Assembly (NCBI RefSeq): GCF_001294335.1
Contig: NZ_LGKG01000090.1
Span: forward strand, 62,001-126,000
Direction: 5' to 3'
Length of the DNA stretch: 64,000 nucleotides
Origin: Streptomyces chattanoogensis
Lineage (GTDB): Bacteria > Actinomycetota > Actinomycetes > Streptomycetales > Streptomycetaceae
Shown here in pieces: positions 34,083-43,055 of this stretch; the first letter of the stretch is position 1, and each line of letters opens with the position of its first letter. A model generated the notes under the pieces. It was not told the DNA's origin. It was given only the letters and a program-made list of their open reading frames with translations, and ran no database searches. Both the position numbers and the translations under genes were made by a program.

Positions 34083-35018
34083 CTAGGTCAGCGCGCTCAG
34101 TCCGGGAATGAAGGTCACCAGCAGCGGTACGGCGGGGACCAGGGCGGCGAACGCCGTCATCCGCAGCCGGCGTCCGGGGGTGAAGCGGGGGGCGGGCGTC
34201 AGCAGCCGGTCCACCCGCTGCGGGACCTGTGCGAGCTGCGGCGGGCAGGGGCCGAACACCCCGCGGTCCTCGTTGAGTTCGACCAGCGCGAGGGCGATCG
34301 TCAGCCGGCCGAAACGGCGCGAGGCCGAGTCGTCGGCGGCCAGCTCGACCAGCCGGTGCACCTGGTCGCGGAAGGCGGCGAAGACCGGGACCTGCGGGAA
34401 GCCGGCGGCCAGTGCGCTCGCGCAGTACAGGAGGAGGTCGTGCCGGGCGCGTGCGTGTCCCTGCTCATGGGCGATCAGCGCGTCCAGCTGACGGCCCTTC
34501 AGCCTGCGCAACGCCGAGGTGGTGATGACCAGTTGGGGCGAGGACTGCTGCAACCGCCAGGCCTGCGGGCGGTCGCCCTCCAGGACCACCAGTCGCTGTC
34601 CGGACGGCTCTTCCCCGGGCAACAGCGGTGCGCGGCGCAGCAGATCGGCGCGGCGCCGCCGACGGCGGGCGCGGGCGGCTCGTACCTCGCGGGTCAGGGC
34701 CACGGCCGTCCAGGCGCCACCGCCCGCCAGGGAGACGGCCAGTGCCCCGGCCCACGGCCCGTACGCATTGAGGGCATACGCCTCGACGACCACCCGCGGT
34801 GCGAGCCCGAAGACCGGGCTGCGGACGCTCTCCCAGGCGGCGGCCGCACTCAGCGACATCGCGAGCCCGCAGCACAGCAGTACCCCGGCCACCACGCACT
34901 GCCACACCCACAGGGCGAGCACCGGCTCGCGGTCGGGCCAGTCGGAACGGGCCATCAGGCGCGGCGCCATCGCCGCGGCCAGCGCGCCGAGAACCATCAG
35001 CGCGAGGGGGACCATCAT
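34083..35018 (-). CDS. M56-family membrane metallopeptidase (BlaR1-like)
   Basis: A 311-residue protein with membrane helices near residues 3-20, 36-58, 83-105 and at the C-terminus. The zinc motif HEQGH (184-188) is preceded by LKGRQLDALIA, and the third ligand Glu is likely in LVELAADDSASRR. Members cleave BlaI/MecI-type repressors after sensing a signal, usually from an adjacent blaI gene. No BlaI-type gene is present in this window. The nearest upstream gene, 187 bases away on the same strand, encodes a DUF5134 membrane protein, a frequent companion of M56 peptidases. Confidence 0.85.
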   Translation of the reverse strand: MMVPLALMVLGALAAAMAPRLMARSDWPDREPVLALWVWQCVVAGVLLCCGLAMSLSAAAAWESVRSPVFGLAPRVVVEAYALNAYGPWAGALAVSLAGGGAWTAVALTREVRAARARRRRRRADLLRRAPLLPGEEPSGQRLVVLEGDRPQAWRLQQSSPQLVITTSALRRLKGRQLDALIAHEQGHARARHDLLLYCASALAAGFPQVPVFAAFRDQVHRLVELAADDSASRRFGRLTIALALVELNEDRGVFGPCPPQLAQVPQRVDRLLTPAPRFTPGRRLRMTAFAALVPAVPLLVTFIPGLSALT

Positions 35019-35205
35019 GGCGCCAGCCTATGAGTGGCGGCTACCAGTGGGTACGGTCGCGCGGTGTATGTGAGGTACGACACCCCTGGGAGAGGTGTGG
35101 GACGCGTACGTCCGCAAACCCGCCGCGGAACGTCCTTCGCAGGTCAGACGGTCGGCAGGACGGGACGTCGGCAGGACGGCACGTCGGCGTCAGGCGGTCG
35201 GCCGG

Positions 35206-35799
35206 TCAGACGGTCAGCAGCATGGCGAGCATGGCGATACCCATCGCCACCCGGCAGGCCGCCACCACCGCCGGCCGCCCATCGGCCCGCGGGCGATCGA
35301 CCGCCGAGCCGTCGGCCACCACGGCCGGGGGCGCCAGACGTACTCCGGCGGCGAGGACGAAAACGGTGTAATACGCGAGCAACAGGCCGGTCAGCAACGG
35401 CACCCCGCCCGGCGTCGTATGGCTCATCGGACCGGTGTGACCCAGGTGGTGCGGCTGCACCACGCCGCCGGCCCGTTCACCGCCCACCGGGGGCAGCACC
35501 ATCGCCAGCGCCATATACACCATGGCCAGCGCGCCGACGGCATGATGGATATGACGGCACACCAGCGCCCACAGCCCCATCGCCCCGAAGGCGGCGACGA
35601 ACAGCCAGGGCGACCACGACGGCGGCGCCACGGCCGACGCGGGCAGCGCCATCACCGCCATCCCCGACGCCATCATCCCCTCGCCGCGCACCTCCACCCG
35701 CTGCGCGACCGGGCCCGTACGCGCCCTCGACAGGCAGTACACACCCGCCGCACCGCACAGCAGCACCAGCAGCCAGCCGACCAACGGCGATCCGTGCAC
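35206..35799 (-). CDS. DUF5134 membrane protein
   Basis: The start is GTG 35799 with GGGGGAGG four bases upstream; longer in-frame starts run into the VOC remnant. The 197-residue protein has about six hydrophobic helices: PLVGWLLVLLCGAAGVYCL, GMAVMALP, PWLFVAAFGAMGLWALV, VGALAMVYMALAMVL, PLLTGLLLAYYTVFVLAAG and VAMGIAMLAMLLTV. Conserved His residues (CRHIHHAVGALAM and QPHHLGH) between helices are characteristic of the family and could bind metal. The function is unknown. It is followed by the M56 peptidase gene in the same direction, likely one operon. Confidence 0.75.
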   Translation of the reverse strand: MHGSPLVGWLLVLLCGAAGVYCLSRARTGPVAQRVEVRGEGMMASGMAVMALPASAVAPPSWSPWLFVAAFGAMGLWALVCRHIHHAVGALAMVYMALAMVLPPVGGERAGGVVQPHHLGHTGPMSHTTPGGVPLLTGLLLAYYTVFVLAAGVRLAPPAVVADGSAVDRPRADGRPAVVAACRVAMGIAMLAMLLTV

Positions 35800-35924
35800 G
35801 GCACCTCCCCCACACGCTCGACGCCAGGCTGCCCAGATCCGGCAGGGCGCATGGGAGCGCACCGGCGCAACGGGGGAGCACGGACGGCGGTAACGGCGGC
35901 GCAGTGCGCCGCCGACGGGAGCGG

Positions 35925-36035
35925 TCAGGGGCGATAGCGCAGCGGATGGTCCGCGGGCACCTCGGTCACCACGATCCGATGGCCGTCCGGATCCTGGAGC
36001 CACCTCGCGGCGACGCATCTGGCACCCCTTGGGCG
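35925..36035 (-). pseudogene. C-terminal fragment of a VOC-family gene
   Basis: The frame ending at TGA 35925-35927 reads WLQDPDGHRIVVTEVPADH and then PLRYRP. This is nearly the same C-terminus as the intact VOC protein at 39233-39619 (WLADPDGHKVVIVEIPADH then PLRYRP). The frame is closed by a stop at 36036-36038, and no full VOC domain exists upstream. It is a leftover of a related gene. Confidence 0.7.
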
Positions 36036-36093
36036 TCACCTCGTGGGAGGCGTACTGCGCGGCGGAGTTCCGCATCAGCCGCGCCCGGCTCCC

Positions 36094-36492
36094 TCAGCAG
36101 TTCGCGCTGTAGCGGATGCACCCGGGCGGCGGAGCATGGCTGCTGTCCTGCTGGTGCTGCGCGAGCACCAACACCCCGCCGGCCAGGAGGGCCACCAGCA
36201 GATGTGTGATCACCGTCCAGCGGGCACGGAAGACTCCCGCGAGAACCGCCATGATGAGTACGGCAATCAGCACCACCCACACCCGCCCGATGTGGGCAAC
36301 ACCGGCCGCGTCGATCTGGTCTTGGTCGCCCTGCGCTGCCCATACCTCGAGGCCGAAACCCAGCATCCAGTCCAGCACAAGCCACGCGGTCTCCAGCAGG
36401 AACAGCGGGATCGCAAAGGCGAGGTCCACGCCCCAGCGTGTTCGGTGCGACCAGGGGCGCCAGCGATCCGGCGCCGGAGGGGTGTTCGTCAT
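36094..36492 (-). CDS. DUF6234 membrane protein
   Basis: The start at ATG 36492 gives 132 residues. Three membrane helices: WGVDLAFAIPLFLLETAWLV, RVWVVLIAVLIMAVLAGVF and THLLVALLAGGVLVLAQHQ. The stretch FGLEVWAAQGDQDQIDAAGV between helices 1 and 2 matches the DUF6234 family. The C-terminus CIRYSANC has two Cys that may pair outside the membrane. Function unknown. It is monocistronic, near the VOC remnant. Confidence 0.75.
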   Translation of the reverse strand: MTNTPPAPDRWRPWSHRTRWGVDLAFAIPLFLLETAWLVLDWMLGFGLEVWAAQGDQDQIDAAGVAHIGRVWVVLIAVLIMAVLAGVFRARWTVITHLLVALLAGGVLVLAQHQQDSSHAPPPGCIRYSANC

Positions 36493-36760
36493 GGCCGCAG
36501 AGTGCCGAGCCTGGCAGCGGTGCGCATGAGTACGCGTACTCAGTGCGAGGTCATTTCGGCCGAAACGAAGTAATAAATCAGGCGAAACCGGCACTCGCGG
36601 GCACAGGGTGACGGCCCCGGTGGGGATGATCAGGCGGGCAGTGGGGTGGCCGGCGAGCGCAGTGAGTTCGGCGGCGTCATCGCCGAGCCGTCCCGTGAGG
36701 GGTCGTCCGGACCCCCGTCGCCCGGGTGTGGTGAACGAACGCGCACGCCGGCGCGTCGGT

Positions 36761-37486
36761 TCAGCCGTCGAGCCGGGCCGTCAGGCCGTCGAGGACCCGG
36801 TCGAGCCCGTACGAGAAGTGGTCGTCGCGGATCTGCTGCGGGTGCACTTCCCGCTGGGCGGAGTCTCCCTCCCGCAGCCGCGGGTGTTGCTGCGAGGCCT
36901 CGTCGAAGGTCGGCCGCAGCCCCGCCACCCACTCCTGCTCGGTCTTGCCGCTGCGGGCGATCAACGAGAGGTACGCGGCCTCGGAGGTCGCGATCCCGAT
37001 GACGTATGCCGTGAGCGTCCCCACGGCCTGGTCCTTCTCGTTCGCGGGGAAGCCGGCCGCCTCGAACTGGGCGAGCATCCCCGATGACATCCGCAGGGCG
37101 TTCGGACCGATGTGGACGAGGCCGACCTGGCCGAGCTCGGGGGCGATCCAGGGGTGGCGCAGGGTCATCGCCCGCAGATCGGCGGCGATGCGGGTGACGG
37201 CCGCGCGCCACTGGGTCCGGTCGGCGGTGGCCGGCAGCTCGAGCTCGCCGTAGACGTCGTCCACGACCAGCTGGATCAGCTCATCCCTGTTGGCCACATG
37301 CCGGTAGAGGGATGTGGCCGCGGCGTTCAGGTGACTGCCGAGCTTGCGCATGCTGAGCGCCTCGATGCCCTCCAGATCCAGCAGTTCGATCGCCGCGGCC
37401 ACGATCTGCTCGCGGGTCAGCTGCTCCCGCTGCGGGCGGCGCGGCCGGGTCCACACCGATGCGGTCGGCTTCTCGTCGGCTGGCAT
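36761..37486 (-). CDS. TetR/AcrR-family regulator (TetR_C_1 type)
   Basis: ATG 37486 is chosen because GAGG lies six bases upstream; ATG 37498 sits directly against a purine run. The 241-residue protein has the HTH at about 22-70: LTREQIVAAAIELLDLEG, then LSMRKLGSHLNAAATSLYRH. The C-terminal domain (about 85-220) resembles TetR_C_1, with TRIAADLRAMTLRHPWIAP. It is divergent from the serine hydrolase gene, and a perfect 25-base dyad lies between them, 67 bases upstream of this start. It very likely represses both genes until a ligand binds. Confidence 0.9.
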   Translation of the reverse strand: MPADEKPTASVWTRPRRPQREQLTREQIVAAAIELLDLEGIEALSMRKLGSHLNAAATSLYRHVANRDELIQLVVDDVYGELELPATADRTQWRAAVTRIAADLRAMTLRHPWIAPELGQVGLVHIGPNALRMSSGMLAQFEAAGFPANEKDQAVGTLTAYVIGIATSEAAYLSLIARSGKTEQEWVAGLRPTFDEASQQHPRLREGDSAQREVHPQQIRDDHFSYGLDRVLDGLTARLDG

Positions 37487-37552
37487 ACGGGCCCTCATCC
37501 CCATCCCTGTGCGTCATCCCTGTGCGTCCCAGGGCTTCCCCATCGTAGCGCA

Positions 37553-37577
37553 CGCTGTACGCATCTTGCGTACAGCG
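37553..37577 (+). promoter_or_regulatory. Palindromic TetR operator in the divergent promoter
   Basis: CGCTGTACGCA-TCT-TGCGTACAGCG is a perfect inverted repeat with 11-base arms. A second imperfect dyad lies at 37586-37602, and an exact single arm CGCTGTACGCA at 37612-37622, all between the divergent starts. Confidence 0.8.
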
Positions 37578-37637
37578 TTCTTCTCTGCGTACAGTGTGCG
37601 CATCGAGAGAACGCTGTACGCATCGGAGGGGGCAGGC

Positions 37638-39092
37638 ATGTCGAAGAACGTGAGCTGGGATGAGCGAGGCAACTGGGATGCCACGGGCGCGTGGGGATCC
37701 CGGGATTCTGCGGGCCGGAAGCTGGACCTGGCCTACTGGCAGGCCCGCCTCGACGCACTGCGCGCCAAGCACCACGTCCCGGGCGCCTCTCTCGCGCTCC
37801 TCGTCGACGGGACCGTCCACGAACTGGCCAGCGGCGTGCTGCACCGGGGAACGGGTGTGGAGGTGACGACCGACTCGGTCTTTCAGATGGGCTCGATAGC
37901 CAAGGTCTACACCGCCACCCTGATCATGCAGCTCGCCGAATCAGGTGAACTGGACCTGGACGCACCGGTCGTGGACGTACTGCCGGAGTTCTCGGTCGCC
38001 GACCCCGAGGCGACCAGGGCGATCACCACACGCCGGTTGCTCAGCCACACCGGCGGTCTCACCTGCGACTTCACCCACGACAGCGGACGCGGCGACGACT
38101 GCCTCGCCAAGTACGTCGAGGCCGCGAAGGGAGTGGCGCTCGACTGCCCGCCCGGCACCGTGATCTCCTACAGCAGCGTCGGCTACAACGTGCTCGGCCG
38201 GATCATCGAGGTGGTGACCGGCAAGGTCTGGGACCAGGCACTGAAGGACCTGCTCCTGACCCCGCTCGGCCTTACGCACACCATGACGCTGCCCGAGGAG
38301 GCGCTGCGGTTCCGCACGGCGATGGGGCACCTGGGCGAGCCGGGCCAGATGCCGGACCCGGCACCGCAATGGGACATGATGCCGCGCTCGGCGGGCCCCT
38401 ACGGCAGGGTCATCGCCACCGCCGGAGACCTCGCCCGGCTCGCACGGATGCACCTGGCCGGCGGCGTGGCCGAGGACGGCACGCGTGTGCTCTCGAAGGA
38501 GACGGTCGCGCTGATGCAGCGCCGGGTGGTGGACTGTCCCGACAAGTGGACGGTCAGCTCGGACGGCTGGGGCCTGGGCTGGACCCTCTACGACTGGAAC
38601 GGCGTCCCGGGCTACGGCCACGACGGCGCCTCCATCGGGCAGTACGGCTACCTGCGCGTGGTGCCGTCGGCGGGCGTCGCGGTCGCGCTGCTCACCAACG
38701 GCGGTGGCGCACGGGAGGTGTACGCGGCGCTCTACCGCGAACTCCTCGCCGAACTCGCCGGGGTGACCATGCCGGAGCCCTTCGCCCCGCCCGCCCAGCC
38801 GCCCGCGGTCGACTTCGCACCGCTGGTCGGCACCTACCGGCGCGAGGGCGTGGTCATCACCGTGACCGAGCGGGACGGCGCGGGCCACGCGCGGTACGAA
38901 TTCGTCGACGGTATGAAGGACTTCTCCGAACCCCTCCAGATCGATCTGCTGCCGGTGACGGAGACGGTCTTCGCCGGTACGGGAGTGGGCGCGGCGTTCA
39001 GCGAGGACTACACGCCCGTGGTCTTCTCCACGCTGCCCGACGGCACGGGCTGCGTCTACATCGGCATGCGCTGCGGCCCCAAGACCGCGTAG
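37638..39092 (+). CDS. Class C beta-lactamase-family serine hydrolase
   Basis: ATG 37638 follows GGAGGGGG and gives 484 residues with no signal peptide, so it is probably cytoplasmic. The catalytic Ser86-x-x-Lys89 is in MGSIAKV. The tyrosine motif is ISYSSVGYNVLG (Tyr178, with Ser where many members have Asn). The third motif is GHDGAS, where the HxG takes the role of KTG. The C-terminal 100 residues form a lipocalin-like beta extension (PLVGTYRREGVVITV). Family members are esterases, peptidases or D-aminoacylases; penicillin hydrolysis is unlikely without export. It is controlled by the divergent TetR gene through the dyads upstream. Confidence 0.85.
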   Translation: MSKNVSWDERGNWDATGAWGSRDSAGRKLDLAYWQARLDALRAKHHVPGASLALLVDGTVHELASGVLHRGTGVEVTTDSVFQMGSIAKVYTATLIMQLAESGELDLDAPVVDVLPEFSVADPEATRAITTRRLLSHTGGLTCDFTHDSGRGDDCLAKYVEAAKGVALDCPPGTVISYSSVGYNVLGRIIEVVTGKVWDQALKDLLLTPLGLTHTMTLPEEALRFRTAMGHLGEPGQMPDPAPQWDMMPRSAGPYGRVIATAGDLARLARMHLAGGVAEDGTRVLSKETVALMQRRVVDCPDKWTVSSDGWGLGWTLYDWNGVPGYGHDGASIGQYGYLRVVPSAGVAVALLTNGGGAREVYAALYRELLAELAGVTMPEPFAPPAQPPAVDFAPLVGTYRREGVVITVTERDGAGHARYEFVDGMKDFSEPLQIDLLPVTETVFAGTGVGAAFSEDYTPVVFSTLPDGTGCVYIGMRCGPKTA

Positions 39093-39232
39093 AGCCCGGC
39101 TGCGCCGGCCGGAGCGGGGGTGGCCTCCTCGGCTCCGGTCCACCGGCATCCGATGCGTCCTTCACGGGTGCGGGCTTGTCAGAGATGCCCAAGTGGCCTG
39201 GGCCCCGAGGCCCCGTGGGGCTGCGTTAGGTG

Positions 39233-39619
39233 TCAGGGCCGGTATCGGAGTGGATGGTCCGCGGGGATTTCCACGATGACAACCTTGTGCCCGTCCGGAT
39301 CCGCCAGCCACATCTCGATCAGGCCCCACGGCTCCCGCACCGGCGGCCGCAGCACCTCCACGCCGCGCGCCACCAGCTCCTCGTGCGCCGCCGCCGCGTC
39401 CGCCACCTGGAGCCACAGCTGGAGCGTGCCCGTGGCCGGCTCCGCCGAGCGGCCGGAGACCTCCAGGAAGCCGCCGCCGAGGAAGTACACGGTGCCGCGG
39501 TCGGGCCCCGTACCGAACTCCCGGTAGATCTCCAGCCCCAGCGCCTCGCCGTAGAACGCCCTGGACCGCGCGGGATCGGACGGCCGCACCAGCACCCTGC
39601 TGCTCAGTACCTGCACCAT
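39233..39619 (-). CDS. VOC-family protein
   Basis: A 128-residue two-module VOC protein. VLSSRVLVRPSDPARSRAFY opens module 1, with the FYGEALGLEIYREFG loop. LQLWLQVADAAAAHEELVAR opens module 2, and WLADPDGHKVVIVEIP closes the domain. AAGG lies eight bases upstream of ATG 39619. A glyoxalase-like metal enzyme or binding protein; role unassigned. A frameshifted relative of its C-terminus is found at 35925-36035. It is divergent from the GNAT gene with only 76 bases between starts. Confidence 0.85.
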   Translation of the reverse strand: MVQVLSSRVLVRPSDPARSRAFYGEALGLEIYREFGTGPDRGTVYFLGGGFLEVSGRSAEPATGTLQLWLQVADAAAAHEELVARGVEVLRPPVREPWGLIEMWLADPDGHKVVIVEIPADHPLRYRP

Positions 39620-39695
39620 GGGACGGACCTTAAGGGGAAGGACGAAGGACGAACGGCCCTGACACGGCGGCCGCGCCTCTTGTTAGCCTCGCACC

Positions 39696-40310
39696 ATGCC
39701 GTCCACCAGCCAGATGCCCTCCACGGGCCAGTCGTCCGCCGGCCAGTCGTCCGCCAGTCACCCGTCCGCCGGGCAGTCGCCAGGCGGCCGGCTCCTCTTC
39801 CGTACCGCCGTCGACGCCGACATCCCCGGCCTCGTCGGGCTGATCGAATCGGCCTACCGCGGGGACGCGAGCCGGGCCGGCTGGACGACCGAGGCGGATC
39901 TGCTGGAGGGCCAGCGCACCGATCCCGACGGTGTCGCGGCCGTGGTGCGCAATGAGGACGGCCGGCTGCTGATAGCCGAGCAGGACGGCGAGCTGGTCGC
40001 CTGCTGCCAGCTCGAACACCGCGGTGACCACGCCTACTTCGGTATGTTCGCGGTCCGCCCGGCACTGCAGGGCGCCGGTCTCGGCAAGGTGATCATCAGC
40101 GAGGCGGAGCGCACCGCCCAGGCCACCTGGGGCGCCCGCGAGATGCGGATGACGGTGATCCGCCAGCGCGAGGAGCTGATCGCCTGGTACGAGCGCCGCG
40201 GCTACCGGCGCACCGGCGAGATGACCCCGTTCCCGTACGGCGACGAGCGGTTCGGCATCCCGCAGCGCGACGACCTGGAATTCGAGCTGCTGGTCAAGGC
40301 GCTCGGCTGA
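39696..40310 (+). CDS. GNAT-family N-acetyltransferase
   Basis: A 204-residue protein. The first 30 residues are a Ser/Gln repeat (QSSAGQSSASHPSAGQ), then a GNAT domain: LLFRTAVDADIPGLVGLIES, the acetyl-CoA loop VRPALQGAGLGKVIISEAE, and strands ending YERRGYRRTGEM. There is no Shine-Dalgarno sequence before ATG 39696. A TAGCCT box a few bases upstream suggests leaderless transcription, which is common in actinomycetes. The acceptor substrate is unknown. Confidence 0.85.
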   Translation: MPSTSQMPSTGQSSAGQSSASHPSAGQSPGGRLLFRTAVDADIPGLVGLIESAYRGDASRAGWTTEADLLEGQRTDPDGVAAVVRNEDGRLLIAEQDGELVACCQLEHRGDHAYFGMFAVRPALQGAGLGKVIISEAERTAQATWGAREMRMTVIRQREELIAWYERRGYRRTGEMTPFPYGDERFGIPQRDDLEFELLVKALG

Positions 40311-40333
40311 GCCGGGCCGGGCGGCAGCACGGA

Positions 40334-41116
40334 CTACAGCCGCCCCGCCTCGACGATCCGGTCCAGGAAGCGGCGGGTGCGTTCCCGCTGAGGGCTGCCG
40401 AAGATCTGGTCGGAGGTGCCGCGCTCCAGTACCACCCCGCCGTCCAGGAAGCACACCTGGTCGGCCACCTCGCGGGCGAAGCCCATCTCGTGGGTGGCGA
40501 TGACCATCGTCATCCCGTCCTCCTTGAGATCGCGGACGACGCCGAGCACCTCGCCGACCAGCTCCGGGTCGAGCGCCGCCGTGATCTCGTCCAGCAGGAG
40601 CAGCCGGGGCCGGCTCGCCAGCGCGCGGACGATCGCCACCCGCTGCTGCTGCCCGCCGCTGAGCCGGTCCGGGTACTCTCCGGCCCGCCCGCCGAGCCCC
40701 AGGCGCTCCAGCAGCTCATGGGCGCGCGCCTCGGCTTCCGCGCGGGGTACGCCGTGCACCCGGCGCGGCGCCAGCGTGATGTTGTCCAGCACGGTCATGT
40801 GCGGGAAGAGGTTGTACGCCTGGAAGACCACGCCGATCCGGCGGCGTACGGCATCCTCGTCCACCCGGGGATCGGTGATCTCCTCGCCGTCCAGGAAGAT
40901 CGCGCCGTCGTCGATCTCCTCCAGCAGATTCGCACAGCGCAGAAGGGTGGACTTACCGGATCCCGAGGCGCCGATCAGCGCGGTCACGGTGTGCGGGGCG
41001 ACCTCGAGATCCACGTCCCGCAGGACGACCGTGCCGCGGCCGTACGTCTTGCGTACGGACTCCAGCCGCAGCACCGGCCCCTCGCTGCCCGGCTGCGCTT
41101 CCTCGGTGGTGCTCAT
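40334..41116 (-). CDS. Polar amino acid ABC transporter, ATP-binding subunit
   Basis: A 260-residue ATPase. Walker A GASGSGKST (49-57), Q-loop VVFQAYNLFPHMTVL, signature LSGGQQQRV (152-160), Walker B LLLLDE (172-177) and switch His in ATHEMGF. The match is to the GlnQ/HisP group (polar amino acid uptake). Its ATG overlaps the stop of the permease gene (ATGA at 41116-41113), so the products are made in step. It is the last gene of the three-gene operon binding protein-permease-ATPase. Confidence 0.9.
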   Translation of the reverse strand: MSTTEEAQPGSEGPVLRLESVRKTYGRGTVVLRDVDLEVAPHTVTALIGASGSGKSTLLRCANLLEEIDDGAIFLDGEEITDPRVDEDAVRRRIGVVFQAYNLFPHMTVLDNITLAPRRVHGVPRAEAEARAHELLERLGLGGRAGEYPDRLSGGQQQRVAIVRALASRPRLLLLDEITAALDPELVGEVLGVVRDLKEDGMTMVIATHEMGFAREVADQVCFLDGGVVLERGTSDQIFGSPQRERTRRFLDRIVEAGRL

Positions 41117-42018
41117 ACCGTTCCTCCCTGGGCGCGCCGGCGGTCCATCCGGGCCGTGACCCAGTCCGTGAAGCGCGTCATCGGGATGGTCAGCGCGACG
41201 AACACCAGCCCGGCGACGACATACGGCGTGTAGTTGAAGTCCTTGCCCGCGATGATCTGTGCCGCGTAGACCGCGTCCACCGCGCCCGCGATGGAGACCA
41301 GACCGGTGTCCTTCTGCAGCGATACGAGGTCGTTGAGCAGCGGCGGCACCACGCGGCGGATGGCCTGCGGCAGCACGACGTAGCGCAGTGCCTGGCCGCT
41401 GGAGAGGCCCAGGGACCGGGCCGCGGCCCGCTGCGAGGGGTGGACGGACTCGATCCCGGCCCGGAAGACCTCGGCCACATACGCCGAATACGTCAGCACC
41501 AGCGCCGATCCGCCGAGGACCACCGGATCGGTGGTCACGCCCTGGAGCCGCAGCGCCGGGACCCCGAAGACCACCATCAGCAGGCAGATGATCAGCGGCA
41601 GTCCGCGGAAGAAGTCGGTGTAGGCCGTGGCCAGGGCGCGCAAGGGGAAGAACACGGGACCGCGCAGTGTCCGGGCGATCGCCAGCAACAGCCCGATCAC
41701 CAGCACCGCCGCCCCGCACACCACCAGCAGCCGCAGATTCAGCAGCAGCCCCTCCAGCACCTTCGGCAGCGCCTTGCGTGCGTACTCGGCGCTGAAGAAG
41801 GTCTCCCGGGTGCGCGGCCAGCCGGGGGAGTTGGTGATGACGAGGAAGAGGACCACGCCGGTGACGAGGGTGCTCAGCGCGGCAACGGAGGCCGCCCGCC
41901 GGGCCCGCGTCCGCTTGAACCGCTCCCGGTCGATCCGCCGCTGCGACGGCACATAGGCGTCGGTGCCGGCGGGGTCAGTGTCCGCGGCGTCAGTGTCAGC
42001 GGTGTCGGTGTACGTCAC
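41113..42018 (-). CDS. Polar amino acid ABC transporter, permease
   Basis: The start is GTG 42018, overlapping the stop of the binding-protein gene (GTGA). 301 residues. An Asp/Thr-rich N-terminal tail (about 1-40) precedes five or six helices, among them VAALSTLVTGVVLFLVI and LLVVCGAAVLVIGLLLAI. The EAA loop motif AARSLGLSSGQALRYVVLPQ is that of the HisMQ family. A single permease gene implies a homodimer. Overlap with the ATPase start indicates strong coupling. Confidence 0.9.
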   Translation of the reverse strand: MTYTDTADTDAADTDPAGTDAYVPSQRRIDRERFKRTRARRAASVAALSTLVTGVVLFLVITNSPGWPRTRETFFSAEYARKALPKVLEGLLLNLRLLVVCGAAVLVIGLLLAIARTLRGPVFFPLRALATAYTDFFRGLPLIICLLMVVFGVPALRLQGVTTDPVVLGGSALVLTYSAYVAEVFRAGIESVHPSQRAAARSLGLSSGQALRYVVLPQAIRRVVPPLLNDLVSLQKDTGLVSIAGAVDAVYAAQIIAGKDFNYTPYVVAGLVFVALTIPMTRFTDWVTARMDRRRAQGGTV

Positions 42019-42893
42019 TTGAGCACCGGCGCGGAGACGGCATCGGTCAGCCACTTCTTCTCCAGCGCGGCCAGGGTGCCGTCCTTGCGCAGCGCGTCCA
42101 CCGCGGCCGTCACACATCCGGTGAGCCGGCTCTCCTTGTCCAGGACCAGCCCGAACTGCTCCTTCGCGCTGCCGCCGGTCCGGAACTGCCCGACGACCGT
42201 GGCGTCCTTGACCTCGGCCGAGGTGATGTAGAACGCGGTCGGCAGATCCACCACGACCGCGTCGACCTGCCCGTTCTTCAGCGCGGACTTGGCCAGGTCG
42301 TTCTTCTGGAAGACGGCGGGGGACTGGCTGGGATGGATGGTGTCGTTGATGACGTCGAGGCTGGTGGTACCGACCTGCGCGCCGAGCTTGGCGTCCTTGA
42401 GGTCGGCGACACTCTTCGCCTTCGCCGCCTTGGAGCCCTTGAGCGCGACGACCGCCTGCCGCACGTCGTAGTAACCGGAGGAGAAGGCCACCGCCTGCTT
42501 GCGCGAGGCGCTGATGGAGATCTGGTTGATGTCGAAGTCGAACTTCTTCTCACCAGGCGCGAAGGCGTTGTTGAAGGGCACCGTCTGCCACCGCACCTTG
42601 TCCTTGCCGTAGCCCAGCTGCTTGGCGACGGCATAGGCGACGGCCGACTCGAAGCCCTTGCCGTTGGCCGGGTCGTCGTCGGCGAACCAGGGTGCGTACG
42701 CGGGCTTGTCGGTGCCCACCGTGAGCGTGCCGGCGGCCACCGTGGCCAGCTTTCCGCGGTCACAGCTCTGCTTGCCCTGCCCGGAGGCGGAGCCACCGGG
42801 GGACGCATCCTGCGGGGCACAGCCGACGGCCGCGGCGAGCAGTACGACGGTGGCCCACGCGGTACGGCGGAAAGGGCGGTTGACGAGGCGCAT
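42015..42893 (-). CDS. Polar amino acid ABC transporter, substrate-binding lipoprotein
   Basis: ATG 42893 gives 292 residues and places a lipobox (LLAAAVGC, Cys about 25) correctly; ATG 42953 would add 20 residues before the signal. The mature part is a periplasmic-binding-protein fold: LTVGTDKPAYAPWF, GFESAVAYAVAKQLG, FDFDINQISISASRKQAVAFS and LKDAKLGAQVGTTSLDVIND. These are signatures of glutamate/glutamine-type binding proteins. It is tethered to the membrane outside and delivers substrate to the permease encoded next. The ribosome site is weak. Confidence 0.85.
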   Translation of the reverse strand: MRLVNRPFRRTAWATVVLLAAAVGCAPQDASPGGSASGQGKQSCDRGKLATVAAGTLTVGTDKPAYAPWFADDDPANGKGFESAVAYAVAKQLGYGKDKVRWQTVPFNNAFAPGEKKFDFDINQISISASRKQAVAFSSGYYDVRQAVVALKGSKAAKAKSVADLKDAKLGAQVGTTSLDVINDTIHPSQSPAVFQKNDLAKSALKNGQVDAVVVDLPTAFYITSAEVKDATVVGQFRTGGSAKEQFGLVLDKESRLTGCVTAAVDALRKDGTLAALEKKWLTDAVSAPVLK

Positions 42894-43055
42894 GGCGGGA
42901 GACTGGCAGTGCGCAGGGCCGTCTGTCGAGATCACCCGGCGAAAAGTCCGCATGCTGGAAGGACGTTGCGCGCCTGTGAACTGCGGATTTCTCCAGGCGC
43001 GCCCCCTTGCGTCCCTACGTCCCGATGCCGGGCGGGCCGCCCTCCGCTCCGCCTC

